Positions 40,703-48,508 of a DNA stretch of 64,000 nt are shown in pieces. The stretch comes from Pseudanabaena minima (GTDB taxonomy: Bacteria > Cyanobacteriota > Cyanobacteriia > Pseudanabaenales > Pseudanabaenaceae): contig NZ_CP159508.1 in the NCBI RefSeq assembly GCF_051131155.1, forward strand, positions 4,836,001-4,900,000. Direction: 5' to 3'. The translations under genes and the position numbers were made by a program. Numbering within the stretch: position 1 is the stretch's first letter; each line of letters opens with the position of its first letter. The notes under the pieces were generated by a model that was not told the DNA's origin, searched no databases, and saw only the letters and a list, made by a program, of their open reading frames with translations.

Positions 40703-41854
40703 ATGAAAATCAAAAGTTTCACCTTTAGAAATAACACGCAAAACTGGCGGTTAAGTGAAATTAAATTTGACAATTTGAACTTATTAGTTGGTAGTTCTGG
40801 CGTTGGAAAGACAACAATTCTCAAAGCACTTGCGCTCATTTTCAATGTTGCACAGGGTAAAGTCCTACCGTTAGAAAATCTAGAGTGGACTATTGATTTT
40901 TCTCATTTAGGGCAAGATTATAGATGGGAAATCACAACGAATTCTATTCAAGACTCTTTCTCAAGTGAACAAGTAAAAGTCGAAATTTCAGAAGAAAAGC
41001 TTATTAAGTTTGATGATAACGCAGAAATAGAGATTTTACATCGGAGCAAAACAAGGTCGAAATTAAATGGTGAAAATTTGCGAAAGTTTAAGAAAACAGA
41101 AAGTGCAATCAGTCTCTTAGCAGAAGAAGAATCTATAGCACCTGTAACTGAGGCATTCAAAAGATTTATTGTTAAAGTAATACCTCAAGATTTAATTGCC
41201 TCGATTGGATTTGATCCCAGCAACAAGCTTGTGTTGTCAGATTATGAGATAGAAAACTCAGATGAATTTATTCATCTAAAAGAATTCAAAGAAGAAGCTG
41301 TAGATGCTCCTACAGTCCTCACGGCTTATTATCTAGAAAAAAATTTCCCTAAAGCTTTTGATGAAATAAAAGATGTTTATACTGAGATATTTCCTAATGT
41401 AGAAGATGTCAGAGTCAATGCTGAGCTAAGATCCGATAATAGATATACTCTTTTAATTGAAATTCTAGAGAGAGGTTCAGCAAACTGGATTTCTCAGTTA
41501 GCAATATCGTCTGGTATGTATCGTGTACTAACTTGTTTAATAGATATTTTTGCTGCACCTGATGAATCAGTAATTATCATTGATGAGTTTGAGAATAGCT
41601 TAGGCATTAACTGTATGCCCCAGTTAACAGATTTCATTTTAGACAACTCTCCTAACCTTCAATTTATCCTAACCAGCCATCATCCCTACATCATCAATAA
41701 CATCCCTTGGAAAACTTGGCAATTAGTGAGCAGAACCAACGGCACAATCAGAACCAGAAAAGCTGTAGATATTCCTGAACTCAATACAGCATCTAGCTTA
41801 GACAAATTCACGCAACTAATTAACTTACTCGAACATGAGGAACAAACTGCGTGA
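40703..41854 (+). CDS. AAA ATPase of the OLD/RecF-like type, first gene of an ATPase-TOPRIM pair
   Basis: 383 aa, ATG start. N-terminal SFTFRNNTQNWRLSEIKFDN then Walker A LLVGSSGVGKTTILKAL (about 29-45). An insertion of charged helices follows. The C-terminal half has an ABC-like signature LAISSGMYRVL, Walker B SVIIIDEFENSL and the switch histidine in ILTSHHPYII. This is the AAA_21/OLD arrangement without long SMC coils. Its GTGA overlap with a TOPRIM-type gene matches two-gene phage-defence operons such as ATPase-plus-TOPRIM (PARIS-like or RloB-linked) systems. Low HIP1 content agrees with a mobile origin. Confidence 0.83.
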   Translation: MKIKSFTFRNNTQNWRLSEIKFDNLNLLVGSSGVGKTTILKALALIFNVAQGKVLPLENLEWTIDFSHLGQDYRWEITTNSIQDSFSSEQVKVEISEEKLIKFDDNAEIEILHRSKTRSKLNGENLRKFKKTESAISLLAEEESIAPVTEAFKRFIVKVIPQDLIASIGFDPSNKLVLSDYEIENSDEFIHLKEFKEEAVDAPTVLTAYYLEKNFPKAFDEIKDVYTEIFPNVEDVRVNAELRSDNRYTLLIEILERGSANWISQLAISSGMYRVLTCLIDIFAAPDESVIIIDEFENSLGINCMPQLTDFILDNSPNLQFILTSHHPYIINNIPWKTWQLVSRTNGTIRTRKAVDIPELNTASSLDKFTQLINLLEHEEQTA

Positions 41855-42567
41855 ATCTCTTGTTCTTAGTTGAAGGAGGCAAAACCGAACCGAAAGTCTA
41901 CAAAGCTTGGCTATCGCATCTATTCCCTGAGATCAACTTTGTAGAAAAACCTGAAGATATGACTACTAACTCATGTCGAATCATCGCAGGTAATGGCTAT
42001 CCCAATATGGTGAGCGTTCCCAAAATCTATGGAGGAAGCTCCCTCTTAGAAGAATGTTTACTAGACATCAGAAACTATGACAACATCGATCATTTCTTCA
42101 TTTGTGTAGACTCAGAAGATGATCCTTATCAAACTAGATTCGATGAAATTTACACCAAATTAGAAGACTTCAAAACCAAACTGGGCATAGATCAAACTCA
42201 AAACACAGAATTTCACATCATCATTCAAAATTGTTGCCTTGAAACTTGGGCGCTAGGCAATGCTGATATTCCCTATCAATACTCAGCCAAAGGTAATTCC
42301 GACTTTTTCTCAGTTTTTCAACCTTACTATGACGTTCTCACCAACGATCCCGAATTAATGAATTATCCACCTGAATATATTACAAAATCAAGATTTCACG
42401 AGAAATACCTCAAGCAATATTTGCGAGAATTTGGCTTGTTTTATAAAAAAGAAAGACCTAAGACCATTGAAGATAAGAAATATCTTGATGCACTGATTAA
42501 AAGATGTAGATCAACCAGTCATTTATCGAGTCTGAAGTATTTACTGGATATATGGGACAGGATGTAG
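41851..42567 (+). CDS. RloB/TOPRIM-like protein partnered with the upstream ATPase
   Basis: 238 aa, GTG start overlapping the ATPase stop (GTGA). It opens with LLFLVEGGKTEPKVYKAWL, the Glu-containing TOPRIM/RloB signature, followed by FFICVDSEDDP (DxxDD acidic motif) and HIIIQNCCLETWALGN. The C-terminal part KSRFHEKYLKQYLREFG and RCRSTSHLSSLKYLLDIW is helical. A metal-dependent nuclease role gated by the ATPase is inferred from comparable systems. DUF4276 or DUF4435 families are alternatives within the same fold. Confidence 0.78.
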   Translation: MNLLFLVEGGKTEPKVYKAWLSHLFPEINFVEKPEDMTTNSCRIIAGNGYPNMVSVPKIYGGSSLLEECLLDIRNYDNIDHFFICVDSEDDPYQTRFDEIYTKLEDFKTKLGIDQTQNTEFHIIIQNCCLETWALGNADIPYQYSAKGNSDFFSVFQPYYDVLTNDPELMNYPPEYITKSRFHEKYLKQYLREFGLFYKKERPKTIEDKKYLDALIKRCRSTSHLSSLKYLLDIWDRM

Positions 42568-42606
42568 AAAAGCGATCGCCGTTTTGATTGTCTTGAGGAT
42601 TTTTGT

Positions 42607-42641
42607 GATCGCTATTGATTTTTAGCTTTGAGAAAGGCGAT
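42607..42641. repeat. 35-bp direct repeat, copy 1 (flanks hepT-mntA)
   Basis: GATCGCTATTGATTTTTAGC followed by TTTGAGAAAGGCGAT, identical to 43344-43378 and in the same orientation. It ends 7 bases before the hepT stop codon. Confidence 0.93.
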
Positions 42642-42648
42642 TGATCAG

Positions 42649-42993
42649 TTACTTGTTATCTATTAGAATTTGCCGAAGTTCAGCAACTAAAGGCTGAAGA
42701 TCAAAAGTCAGGGTGTTCCATACACGCTCCAAATCAATTTGAAAATATTCATGTGCCATTGCATTTCTCATGTCAGTCATCAATCGCCAAGGGAGATTTG
42801 GATATTGAATTTTAATCTCTTCAGGAATATTTGCAGCAGCCTCACCCACAACAATAAATTTATACAAAATTGCTTGCGAGAGAATAGGATCTTGACCAAA
42901 CTCCAGCATCGTTTTATCTGATGTCCATTGCTCAATATCGGCGATTGCATCCAAAATATCGCCAATTCTCAATTGCCAATCCCTAGAAGACAT
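42649..42993 (-). CDS. hepT: HepT-family (DUF86) toxin
   Basis: 114 aa, ATG start; overlaps the mntA end by 11 bases. It contains the Rx4HxY RNase motif as RNAMAHEY, in the context WRLMTDMRNAMAHEYFQIDL, and an N-terminal LRIGDILDAIADIEQW helix. Complete length for the family. HepT is an RNase-type toxin that MntA neutralises by polyadenylylating the motif tyrosine (established for this family). Both genes are intact, so an active module is likely. Confidence 0.93.
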   Translation of the reverse strand: MSSRDWQLRIGDILDAIADIEQWTSDKTMLEFGQDPILSQAILYKFIVVGEAAANIPEEIKIQYPNLPWRLMTDMRNAMAHEYFQIDLERVWNTLTFDLQPLVAELRQILIDNK

Positions 42994-43285
42994 TGATAAG
43001 ATCCTGCTTAATAGGTGTGCGTAAATGTTCCTTTAAAGACTTTTCTGTACCAACATCAATTTTGCACTGGAATAAATCCTCAAGGAAATGTTGCAGCTTG
43101 AACAACTGAAATAATCCACCAGACTGTTCAAACTCTACCAAAAAATCTATATCACTATTAGGGGTTGCCTTATCCCTAGCGACAGATCCAAACAAGTGTA
43201 AGGATTTTACACCAAGTTGTTCAAGCTCTACTTGATGATTAGTTAATGTATTTATGACATCCGAACGTCTAAGTAATTTCTCCAT
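42983..43285 (-). CDS. mntA: MntA-family minimal nucleotidyltransferase antitoxin
   Basis: 100 aa, ATG start. The catalytic motif GS-x10-DxD is complete (GSVARDKATPNSDIDFLVEF), with a further acidic residue likely in KIDVGTEKSL. It is transcribed first, ahead of hepT, with an 11-base overlap. It belongs to the antitoxin that transfers AMP to HepT. A 35-base repeat begins 58 bases upstream of its start. Confidence 0.93.
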   Translation of the reverse strand: MEKLLRRSDVINTLTNHQVELEQLGVKSLHLFGSVARDKATPNSDIDFLVEFEQSGGLFQLFKLQHFLEDLFQCKIDVGTEKSLKEHLRTPIKQDLINVF

Positions 43286-43343
43286 AAGTCACCAAACCAA
43301 AATGGCTTAGCCATAATTATTACATTGACTTGAAAATTTTGGC

Positions 43344-43378
43344 GATCGCTATTGATTTTTAGCTTTGAGAAAGGCGAT
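43344..43378. repeat. 35-bp direct repeat, copy 2
   Basis: Identical to 42607-42641. The two copies bracket hepT and mntA at a distance of 737 bases with very little extra sequence on either side. Confidence 0.93.
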
Positions 43379-43443
43379 CGCCTCAAAAAATGCTTTAACA
43401 TGCATATATCGCTTTTCAGATAGGCAACCCATCAAACTAGACT

Positions 43444-43884
43444 ATGGAAAAAGTAGCAAGTTATGAACAAGACTTCTTAACATGGACACAGCAACAGGCT
43501 GAGTACCTACAGAAGGGTCGTTGGGCAGAATTGGACGTAAAAAATTTGATCGAGGAATTGGAAGCATTGGGACGTAGCGAACAAAAAGAACTCAGTAGCT
43601 ATTTTCAGGTGCTTGTAATGCACTTACTTAAATATCAGTACCAACCTGAGAAAAGAACACCGAGTTGGAATAACACACTTTCTAATTGTCGAGACAAAAT
43701 TCAAGACTGTTTGGAAGACACCCCCAGTTTGCACAGATTTCTTCAAGATGCAGAATGGATAGAGAAATACTATCGACGGGCGCGGAGAGATGCAGCAAAG
43801 GAAACACAGAAACCTCTACAGACATTTCCGACTGAATGCCCATATACGATCGCTCAAATCCTCGATCCAGAATTTCTCTCCTAA
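43444..43884 (+). CDS. DUF29 family protein
   Basis: 146 aa, ATG start. YEQDFLTWTQQQAEYLQKGR then LDVKNLIEELEALGRSEQKE and LLKYQYQPEKRTPSWNNTL are the standard DUF29 landmarks, ending in YYRRARRDAAKET and FPTECPYTIAQIL. The family is very common in cyanobacteria and has no established function; it is all helical and probably cytoplasmic. It ends 8 bases before the nadD start, so it may be co-transcribed with nadD-nrtR. Confidence 0.9.
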   Translation: MEKVASYEQDFLTWTQQQAEYLQKGRWAELDVKNLIEELEALGRSEQKELSSYFQVLVMHLLKYQYQPEKRTPSWNNTLSNCRDKIQDCLEDTPSLHRFLQDAEWIEKYYRRARRDAAKETQKPLQTFPTECPYTIAQILDPEFLS

Positions 43885-43892
43885 ACACCCAA

Positions 43893-44480
43893 ATGAACAT
43901 TGCTCTCTTTGGAACTAGCGCCGATCCACCTAGCATTGGACATCAACAGATCTTGCAATGGCTTAATAACCATTACGATCGCACAATCGTTTGGGTATCA
44001 GACAACCCATTCAAAACGCATCAAGCAAGCCTAAGCGATCGCATCGCCATGATGGAGCTAACCATCGCCGCCATCCAACCACCTGCTCAAACGATTAGCT
44101 TGCATCCCGAACTTAGCGATCCGCGTACAATTAATACCGTCGAGAAAGCCAAACAAATCTTGCCCCATGCAAACTTTACCCTCGTCATCGGTGGCGACCT
44201 TGTGCCGCAATTGCCTACATGGTATCGCGCCCAAGATTTGTTGCATCAAGTTAAGCTGCTAGTCGTGCCTCGTCAAGGTGTAAGCATTGCTACTGCTGAT
44301 ATTGATTGCCTTGTAAGTATGGGTACTGAAGTGGCGATCGCCCCAGACTCCACCTCAATACCTAACGTTTCTTCGTCAGACTATCGCAACAATGGCAACA
44401 GTTCAGTCATAATACCCACAGTCGCAGCATATATCCAACGAGAGTCGCTTTACGCATGGCAGACAAGTCCCGCCCCATAG
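43893..44480 (+). CDS. nadD: Nicotinate-nucleotide adenylyltransferase
   Basis: 195 aa from the ATG at 43893; an upstream start at 43836 would overlap the DUF29 gene. Nucleotidyltransferase signature IALFGTSADPPSIGHQQILQ, with the HxGH-type motif present as S-I-G-H (first His replaced by Ser in the common cyanobacterial form), and VSSSDYRNNG in place of the ISSTxIR motif. Transfers AMP from ATP to nicotinate mononucleotide. It overlaps the Nudix regulator gene by 25 bases, a strong coupling between enzyme and regulator of NAD synthesis. Confidence 0.85.
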   Translation: MNIALFGTSADPPSIGHQQILQWLNNHYDRTIVWVSDNPFKTHQASLSDRIAMMELTIAAIQPPAQTISLHPELSDPRTINTVEKAKQILPHANFTLVIGGDLVPQLPTWYRAQDLLHQVKLLVVPRQGVSIATADIDCLVSMGTEVAIAPDSTSIPNVSSSDYRNNGNSSVIIPTVAAYIQRESLYAWQTSPAP

Positions 44481-45187
44481 CCCCCAAACCCCTAGCAGAT
44501 TTTAAGGTCGGTGTTGACAACGTGATCTTTTCCGTAGATACCGAGCAGAATCGTCTATTGGTGCTACTGGTAATGCGCCAACATGAACCCTATCGCGATC
44601 GCTGGTGCTTACCTGGGACACTCGTGCGTCAAGGTGAATCCCTCGAAGAAGCTGCCTATCGGATTCTCTCTGAAAAAATTCGTGCTAAAAATCTCTATTT
44701 AGAACAACTCTTTACCTTTGGTGATATTGGACGCGATCCTCGTGAAGCTCCTGATAGCTATGCCGTGCGTTATCTATCTGTTAGTTATTTTGCTTTAGTT
44801 CCATTCTCTCAAGCGGAACTAATTGCCGATGGAGTCAGTGGAATCGCGTGGTATCCCGTCAAGCAAGTTCCCGAACTCGCCTTCGATCATAATCGTATTC
44901 TCGAATATGGACATCGCCGCCTTCGTAACAAGCTTGAATATAGTCCTGTGGCTTTTGATGTCTTGCCTGAAGCGTTCACTTTAAGTGATCTCTATCAACT
45001 TTATACAACAGTGCTTGGAGAGAATTTTTCTGATTATTCTAACTTTCGCACTCGTTTACTCAAGCTTGGATTCCTTAGCGATACTGGTATCAAAACTTCA
45101 AGGGGAGCAGGTCGTCCTGCTAGTCTCTACCGCTTTGATGCAGAAGCTTTTGCTCCATTTAAGAATAAACCAATGGTGTTTATTTAG
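44456..45187 (+). CDS. nrtR: NrtR-like Nudix transcriptional regulator
   Basis: 243 aa, ATG inside the end of nadD. The N-terminal Nudix-fold domain (20-150) has WCLPGTLVRQGESLEEAAYR, but the Nudix box continues ILSEKI instead of REU-x-EE-x-G-U, so hydrolysis is probably lost. The C-terminal part (about 170-240) is a winged helix: FTLSDLYQLYTTVLGENFSD, FRTRLLKLGFL and GRPASLYRFD. This two-domain form is the NrtR repressor of NAD genes, which senses ADP-ribose. Coupling to nadD agrees with that role. Confidence 0.87.
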   Translation: MADKSRPIAPKPLADFKVGVDNVIFSVDTEQNRLLVLLVMRQHEPYRDRWCLPGTLVRQGESLEEAAYRILSEKIRAKNLYLEQLFTFGDIGRDPREAPDSYAVRYLSVSYFALVPFSQAELIADGVSGIAWYPVKQVPELAFDHNRILEYGHRRLRNKLEYSPVAFDVLPEAFTLSDLYQLYTTVLGENFSDYSNFRTRLLKLGFLSDTGIKTSRGAGRPASLYRFDAEAFAPFKNKPMVFI

Positions 45188-45203
45188 GCTACTGTAAGGA
45201 TTT

Positions 45204-45240
45204 GTGGTTTTCATTTTACCTGCGGCAAAATGAAAACCAC
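45204..45240 (+). terminator. Hairpin after the nrtR gene
   Basis: GTGGTTTTCATTTT and AAAATGAAAACCAC enclose ACCTGCGGC. It starts 17 bases after the stop and is a plausible terminator for the nadD operon. Confidence 0.8.
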
Positions 45241-45258
45241 TATAGTAAAATTATATTT

Positions 45259-45350
45259 AAGACTTACGCAAAAGGACGAAATGTAAGGGCAACTCATGAA
45301 TCGCCTTTACGGTTAAATGATGCTTTCAGAGTGTTTTTGCGTAGGTTCTA
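45259..45350. repeat. Degenerate MITE-like repeat with terminal inverted ends
   Basis: Left end AGACTTACGCAAAA and right end TTTTGCGTAGGTTCT are near-complementary, and the middle holds GTAAGGGCAACTCATGAATC-GCCTTTAC (45283-45310), a decayed form of the common cyanobacterial GTAGGGGC-ATTCATGAAT-GCCCCTAC repeat. Confidence 0.55.
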
Positions 45351-45384
45351 ATATTTTTAAGTCAGCGCATTCACCAAGTAACTA

Positions 45385-46122
45385 ATGACCTTACAAACAG
45401 ACATTGACAGCGCCGCCGCTCAACTCAAGGGCAAAACCCCTCAAGAAGTACTCACATGGGCGCTCGGTAACTATGAAAAGATCTCGCTAGCTTCGAGTTT
45501 TGGAGCCGAAGATGTCGCCTTGATCGATATGATCTCCAAAATCAAGCCCGATGCTCATGTGTTCACCCTCGATACAGGTCGATTGAATGCTGAAACCTAT
45601 GAAGTAATTGCTAAAGTTCAACAAAAATATCCTCAACTTCAATTGCGAATCATGTTCCCACAGGCTGAGGCTGTTGAGCAGATGGTCAGCGCTAAGGGAA
45701 TTAATCTGTTTTATGACAGTGTTGAAAACCGCAAGCAATGTTGTTACATTCGCAAGGTAGAGCCACTTGGTCGTGCGACTAAAGGTTTGGATGCTTGGAT
45801 TACAGGGCTACGTCGCGACCAAACAGCCAACCGTTCCACAATGGAGACTGTTGAGCTAGATGGCGATCGCAACATTGCCAAGATCAATCCTTTAATTGAT
45901 TGGACAAATGATCAAGTGTGGGAGTACATTCATGCTAATGCAGTTCCCTATAATGCTCTCCATGATCAGAACTTCCCTAGCATTGGTTGTGCGCCTTGCA
46001 CCAGAGCCGTCCAAGCGGGTGAAGATCTTCGCGCTGGTCGTTGGTGGTGGGAGATGAGTAATCAAGAATGCGGATTGCATGTCACCAGTGACGGTCGTTT
46101 GGTTCGTGCAAAAGGCGAATAA
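45385..46122 (+). CDS. cysH: Phosphoadenylyl/adenylyl-sulfate reductase, iron-sulfur type
   Basis: 245 aa, ATG start. PAPS-reductase fold: ISLASSFGAEDVALIDMISK (PP-loop), FTLDTGRLNAETYE, LRRDQTANRS and a C-terminal NQECGLH with the catalytic Cys. The two cysteine pairs KQCCYIRKVEPL and GCAPCTRA mark a 4Fe-4S protein of the APS-reductase type found in most bacteria and plants, different from E. coli CysH. It reduces APS (or PAPS) to sulfite in assimilatory sulfate reduction. A hairpin follows immediately after the stop. Confidence 0.93.
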   Translation: MTLQTDIDSAAAQLKGKTPQEVLTWALGNYEKISLASSFGAEDVALIDMISKIKPDAHVFTLDTGRLNAETYEVIAKVQQKYPQLQLRIMFPQAEAVEQMVSAKGINLFYDSVENRKQCCYIRKVEPLGRATKGLDAWITGLRRDQTANRSTMETVELDGDRNIAKINPLIDWTNDQVWEYIHANAVPYNALHDQNFPSIGCAPCTRAVQAGEDLRAGRWWWEMSNQECGLHVTSDGRLVRAKGE

Positions 46123-46157
46123 ATGATAAAGGCTCGCAAAGCGAGCCTTTATCATTT
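46121..46157 (+). terminator. Hairpin terminator after cysH
   Basis: AAATGATAAAGGCTCGC and its perfect complement enclose AAA. The last two bases of the cysH stop codon are included in the arm. Confidence 0.85.
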
Positions 46158-46192
46158 AAGTATTGTTCGCAAGAAGATTTAAAGTGATCAAC

Positions 46193-47068
46193 ATGGCTAA
46201 TGGAATGCAATATCGCGACTGGTACTTTCGAGGATGGCGATCGCGTTATGGCTTTTGTCGAGCAAAAAATTCTGAGCGACAAAAGCCACCAATTTTACTA
46301 ATTCATGGATTTGGGGCAGCGATCGATCATTGGCGGAGCAATATTCCTGCTTTGGCGGAAAATCATACGGTCTATGCAATTGATTTATTAGGCTTTGGCG
46401 GCTCAGAGAAACCACCGACGCGCTATTCGATTCATCTATGGGTAGAGCAAGTTTTTCAGTTTTGGCAGAAGTTTATTAATGTGCCAATGGTGATTATTGG
46501 CAACTCGATTGGTTCTCTTGTTGCGGCGATCGCTGCTAGTCATCATCCTGAAATTGCTTCGGGTGTGGTCGTCATCAGTTTGCCTGATATTGCTGCTTTT
46601 AACGATATGGTTCCCAAAGCATTACAACCAATTGAACGCACGGTTAAGGCGATAGTCTCGGCATTTCTGGTTAAACCACTATTCCATTTAGTGCGTCAGC
46701 CCTTTACGATTCGTTTAGTTCTTAAGGGAATTGTCTATTGCAATCCCAGTCGAGTAGATGATCAATTAGTGGAAATTATTGCTAAACCTGCTCGCGATCG
46801 CCAAGCTGCTGAAGCTTTTCTCCGTCTCAATCGCAGCATTAATCAACCCAATTATTCACCGAGCTTAACTCAAGCTCTTTCTCAATTACAAGTTCCATTG
46901 CTAATTCTATGGGGAAGTTGCGATCGCTTAATTCCACCATCTGAAGGGAAGCGATTAGTGAAATATGCACCTAATGCAACTTTAATGTATTTGGAAGGAT
47001 TGGGACATTGCGCTCATGATGATCATCCTGAGCGTGTCAACCATGAAATTTTAAGTTGGCTAGCTTGA
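46193..47068 (+). CDS. Alpha/beta hydrolase
   Basis: 291 aa from the ATG at 46193. A TTG at 46163 is an alternative. Oxyanion-hole HGFGAAIDHW, nucleophile elbow IGNSIGSLVAA, acid residue in LWGSCDRLIPP and histidine in GLGHCAHDDHPE complete the catalytic set. The opening YRDWYFRGWRSRYGFC precedes the fold and is typical of a cyanobacterial/plastid subgroup related to pheophytinase-like proteins; I do not claim a substrate. Several basic residues near the lid (PIERTVKAIVSAFLVKPLFH) could aid membrane association. Confidence 0.87.
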   Translation: MANGMQYRDWYFRGWRSRYGFCRAKNSERQKPPILLIHGFGAAIDHWRSNIPALAENHTVYAIDLLGFGGSEKPPTRYSIHLWVEQVFQFWQKFINVPMVIIGNSIGSLVAAIAASHHPEIASGVVVISLPDIAAFNDMVPKALQPIERTVKAIVSAFLVKPLFHLVRQPFTIRLVLKGIVYCNPSRVDDQLVEIIAKPARDRQAAEAFLRLNRSINQPNYSPSLTQALSQLQVPLLILWGSCDRLIPPSEGKRLVKYAPNATLMYLEGLGHCAHDDHPERVNHEILSWLA

Positions 47069-47117
47069 TTCTAAAAGATTAGAGACGACGCTTCGCATCG
47101 TCTCTAATCTTTTAGAA
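47069..47117. repeat. 49-bp hairpin directly after the hydrolase gene
   Basis: TTCTAAAAGATTAGAGACGA and complement around CGCTTCG, starting at the base after the TGA. Confidence 0.86.
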
Positions 47118-47154
47118 TTTCTTTTAGAATTTAATTTTACGTCGGTTTGGTGAA

Positions 47155-47201
47155 GGCAGAAGATGGTAAGAATCGCCAAGCGATTCTTACCATCTTCTGC
47201 C
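47155..47201. repeat. 47-bp perfect hairpin
   Basis: GGCAGAAGATGGTAAGAATCG then CC-AAG-CG and complement. It adjoins the next hairpin by sharing base 47201. Confidence 0.85.
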
Positions 47202-47231
47202 ATTTGCGGTGTGCTTTGCCCTCCGCAAATG
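47201..47231. repeat. 31-bp inverted repeat with long loop
   Basis: CATTTGCGG and CCGCAAATG around TGTGCTTTGCCCT. Tandem with the preceding hairpin. Confidence 0.75.
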
Positions 47232-47461
47232 GCGATGTCGAACTCACGTTAATTTTTAGTGCAAAGTGCTGAAAATGGCGATAGTCATCATGTAAAATCT
47301 AAAAAGAAAAGAAAATAAAGTAACGTTTTGGCAAGTTATAGTTTAAAGTTTTTTGTAGAATTTTAAGATCATAAAAGTAGGAACTTTTTTACGATTTTGT
47401 CAGTCCTCCGTAAAATCTGAGACAAGTGCATTTTAATGATCATTGCCAAGGTTTTATTCGG

Positions 47462-48475
47462 ATGTATCAACAAATCATATCTCAGGCATATCAAACCATA
47501 GATAAACTATGGCAACGAGCAGTCAGCGCTCCATCGGATATCGCTCTATTTATTAGCAATCTTGATGTGATTGAGCAAAGAGTATTGTATCCGCGCTATC
47601 AAAGATTTATCCAAGATTATCAACCCTTTCTCCATAGACCAACACCTGAAGAGTGCAAAATTGTCCAAGAGCTAGAAAAATATGGAGTTGCAATGGCAAC
47701 TTTAGATGATTTAGCAATTCCTAATAGCGATCGCTTTTTTAGTGCTGCCCAAAATATTTCGCAAGAACTTAAATTAAATGCCCAAAATCCTCTGTATGTA
47801 GGCAAGCATACGCTCAACATTAATGCAGAGCAGATTATGCGTTACCCAGAATTATTTTTATGGGGCGCAGATGCCAAACTTCTACGCATTATTGAAAACT
47901 ACCTCAAGCTACCCGTTGCCTACGACGGTTTGTCTTACTACTACAGTATTCCAGATGGCAGAGAATCTGGTCCTCGGAAATGGCATCAGGATAAAGAAGA
48001 CTGGCAAATGATCAAAATAGGCGTTTATGTCAATGATGTAAACGAGGATGGTGGTCCCTTTGAATGCGCCACTCCTGAAGCAAATGAATTTCTATGTAGA
48101 ACCTTGAAGACTAGATCTATACGCCGTTATAAAACTGCGTTTCATCATGAAATTCAAGAGATATTACCCAAACATATGCAGAAAAATTGGTATAAAACCT
48201 GCACGGGCAAAGCTGGAACAGTGATTTTTGTAGATACGGCACGATACTATCATCGCGGCAAGCCCCCCACTAAATTTGATCGCTCAGCGATCTTCTTTGG
48301 CTATTGCAGTCGTAAACCTAGACATCCCTTTTTCTGTGGGCGATCGCCTCTCTCTGATACAGAACTGCGATATATGGCAAGCCTTTTGCCTGAGGAGGTT
48401 CGGGACTGTGTGACTTGGCGCGATCGCTTGACAGGTTTAAGTAAATGGATTCCCAAAAATCGCCTAAGAGTATAA
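47462..48475 (+). CDS. Fe(II)/2-oxoglutarate dioxygenase-like (phytanoyl-CoA type) protein
   Basis: 337 aa from the ATG at 47462; a GTG at 47426 would add 12 residues and cannot be excluded. The facial triad is visible: HxD in RKWHQDKEDWQMIKIGVYV and a distal His in FVDTARYYHRGKPP, followed by Arg in FDRSAIFFGYCSRKPRHP, a likely 2OG contact. The N-terminal 130 residues are helical and unique. The family hydroxylates small molecules or lipids; no biosynthetic neighbours suggest a substrate. A hairpin at its stop separates it from fabH. Confidence 0.78.
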   Translation: MYQQIISQAYQTIDKLWQRAVSAPSDIALFISNLDVIEQRVLYPRYQRFIQDYQPFLHRPTPEECKIVQELEKYGVAMATLDDLAIPNSDRFFSAAQNISQELKLNAQNPLYVGKHTLNINAEQIMRYPELFLWGADAKLLRIIENYLKLPVAYDGLSYYYSIPDGRESGPRKWHQDKEDWQMIKIGVYVNDVNEDGGPFECATPEANEFLCRTLKTRSIRRYKTAFHHEIQEILPKHMQKNWYKTCTGKAGTVIFVDTARYYHRGKPPTKFDRSAIFFGYCSRKPRHPFFCGRSPLSDTELRYMASLLPEEVRDCVTWRDRLTGLSKWIPKNRLRV

Positions 48476-48508
48476 CAAAAAGGATTGCTTTGCAATCCTT
48501 TTTGTTAT
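48472..48508. terminator. Bidirectional terminator holding both stops
   Basis: ATAACAAAAAGGATTGC and complement around TTT. The TAA of the oxygenase-like gene (48473-48475) and the TAA of fabH (complement of 48505-48507) both lie inside the arms, with T-runs in both directions. Confidence 0.9.

Larger units (their letters stand above)
47118..47461. other. 344-base gap with two further hairpins, no gene seen
   Basis: After the hairpin at 47069-47117 this gap holds 47155-47201 and 47201-47231 and an AT-rich stretch (47280-47425) with no gene. The promoter of the downstream oxygenase-like gene must be here, though I could not single out a convincing -10/-35 pair. Confidence 0.6.
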
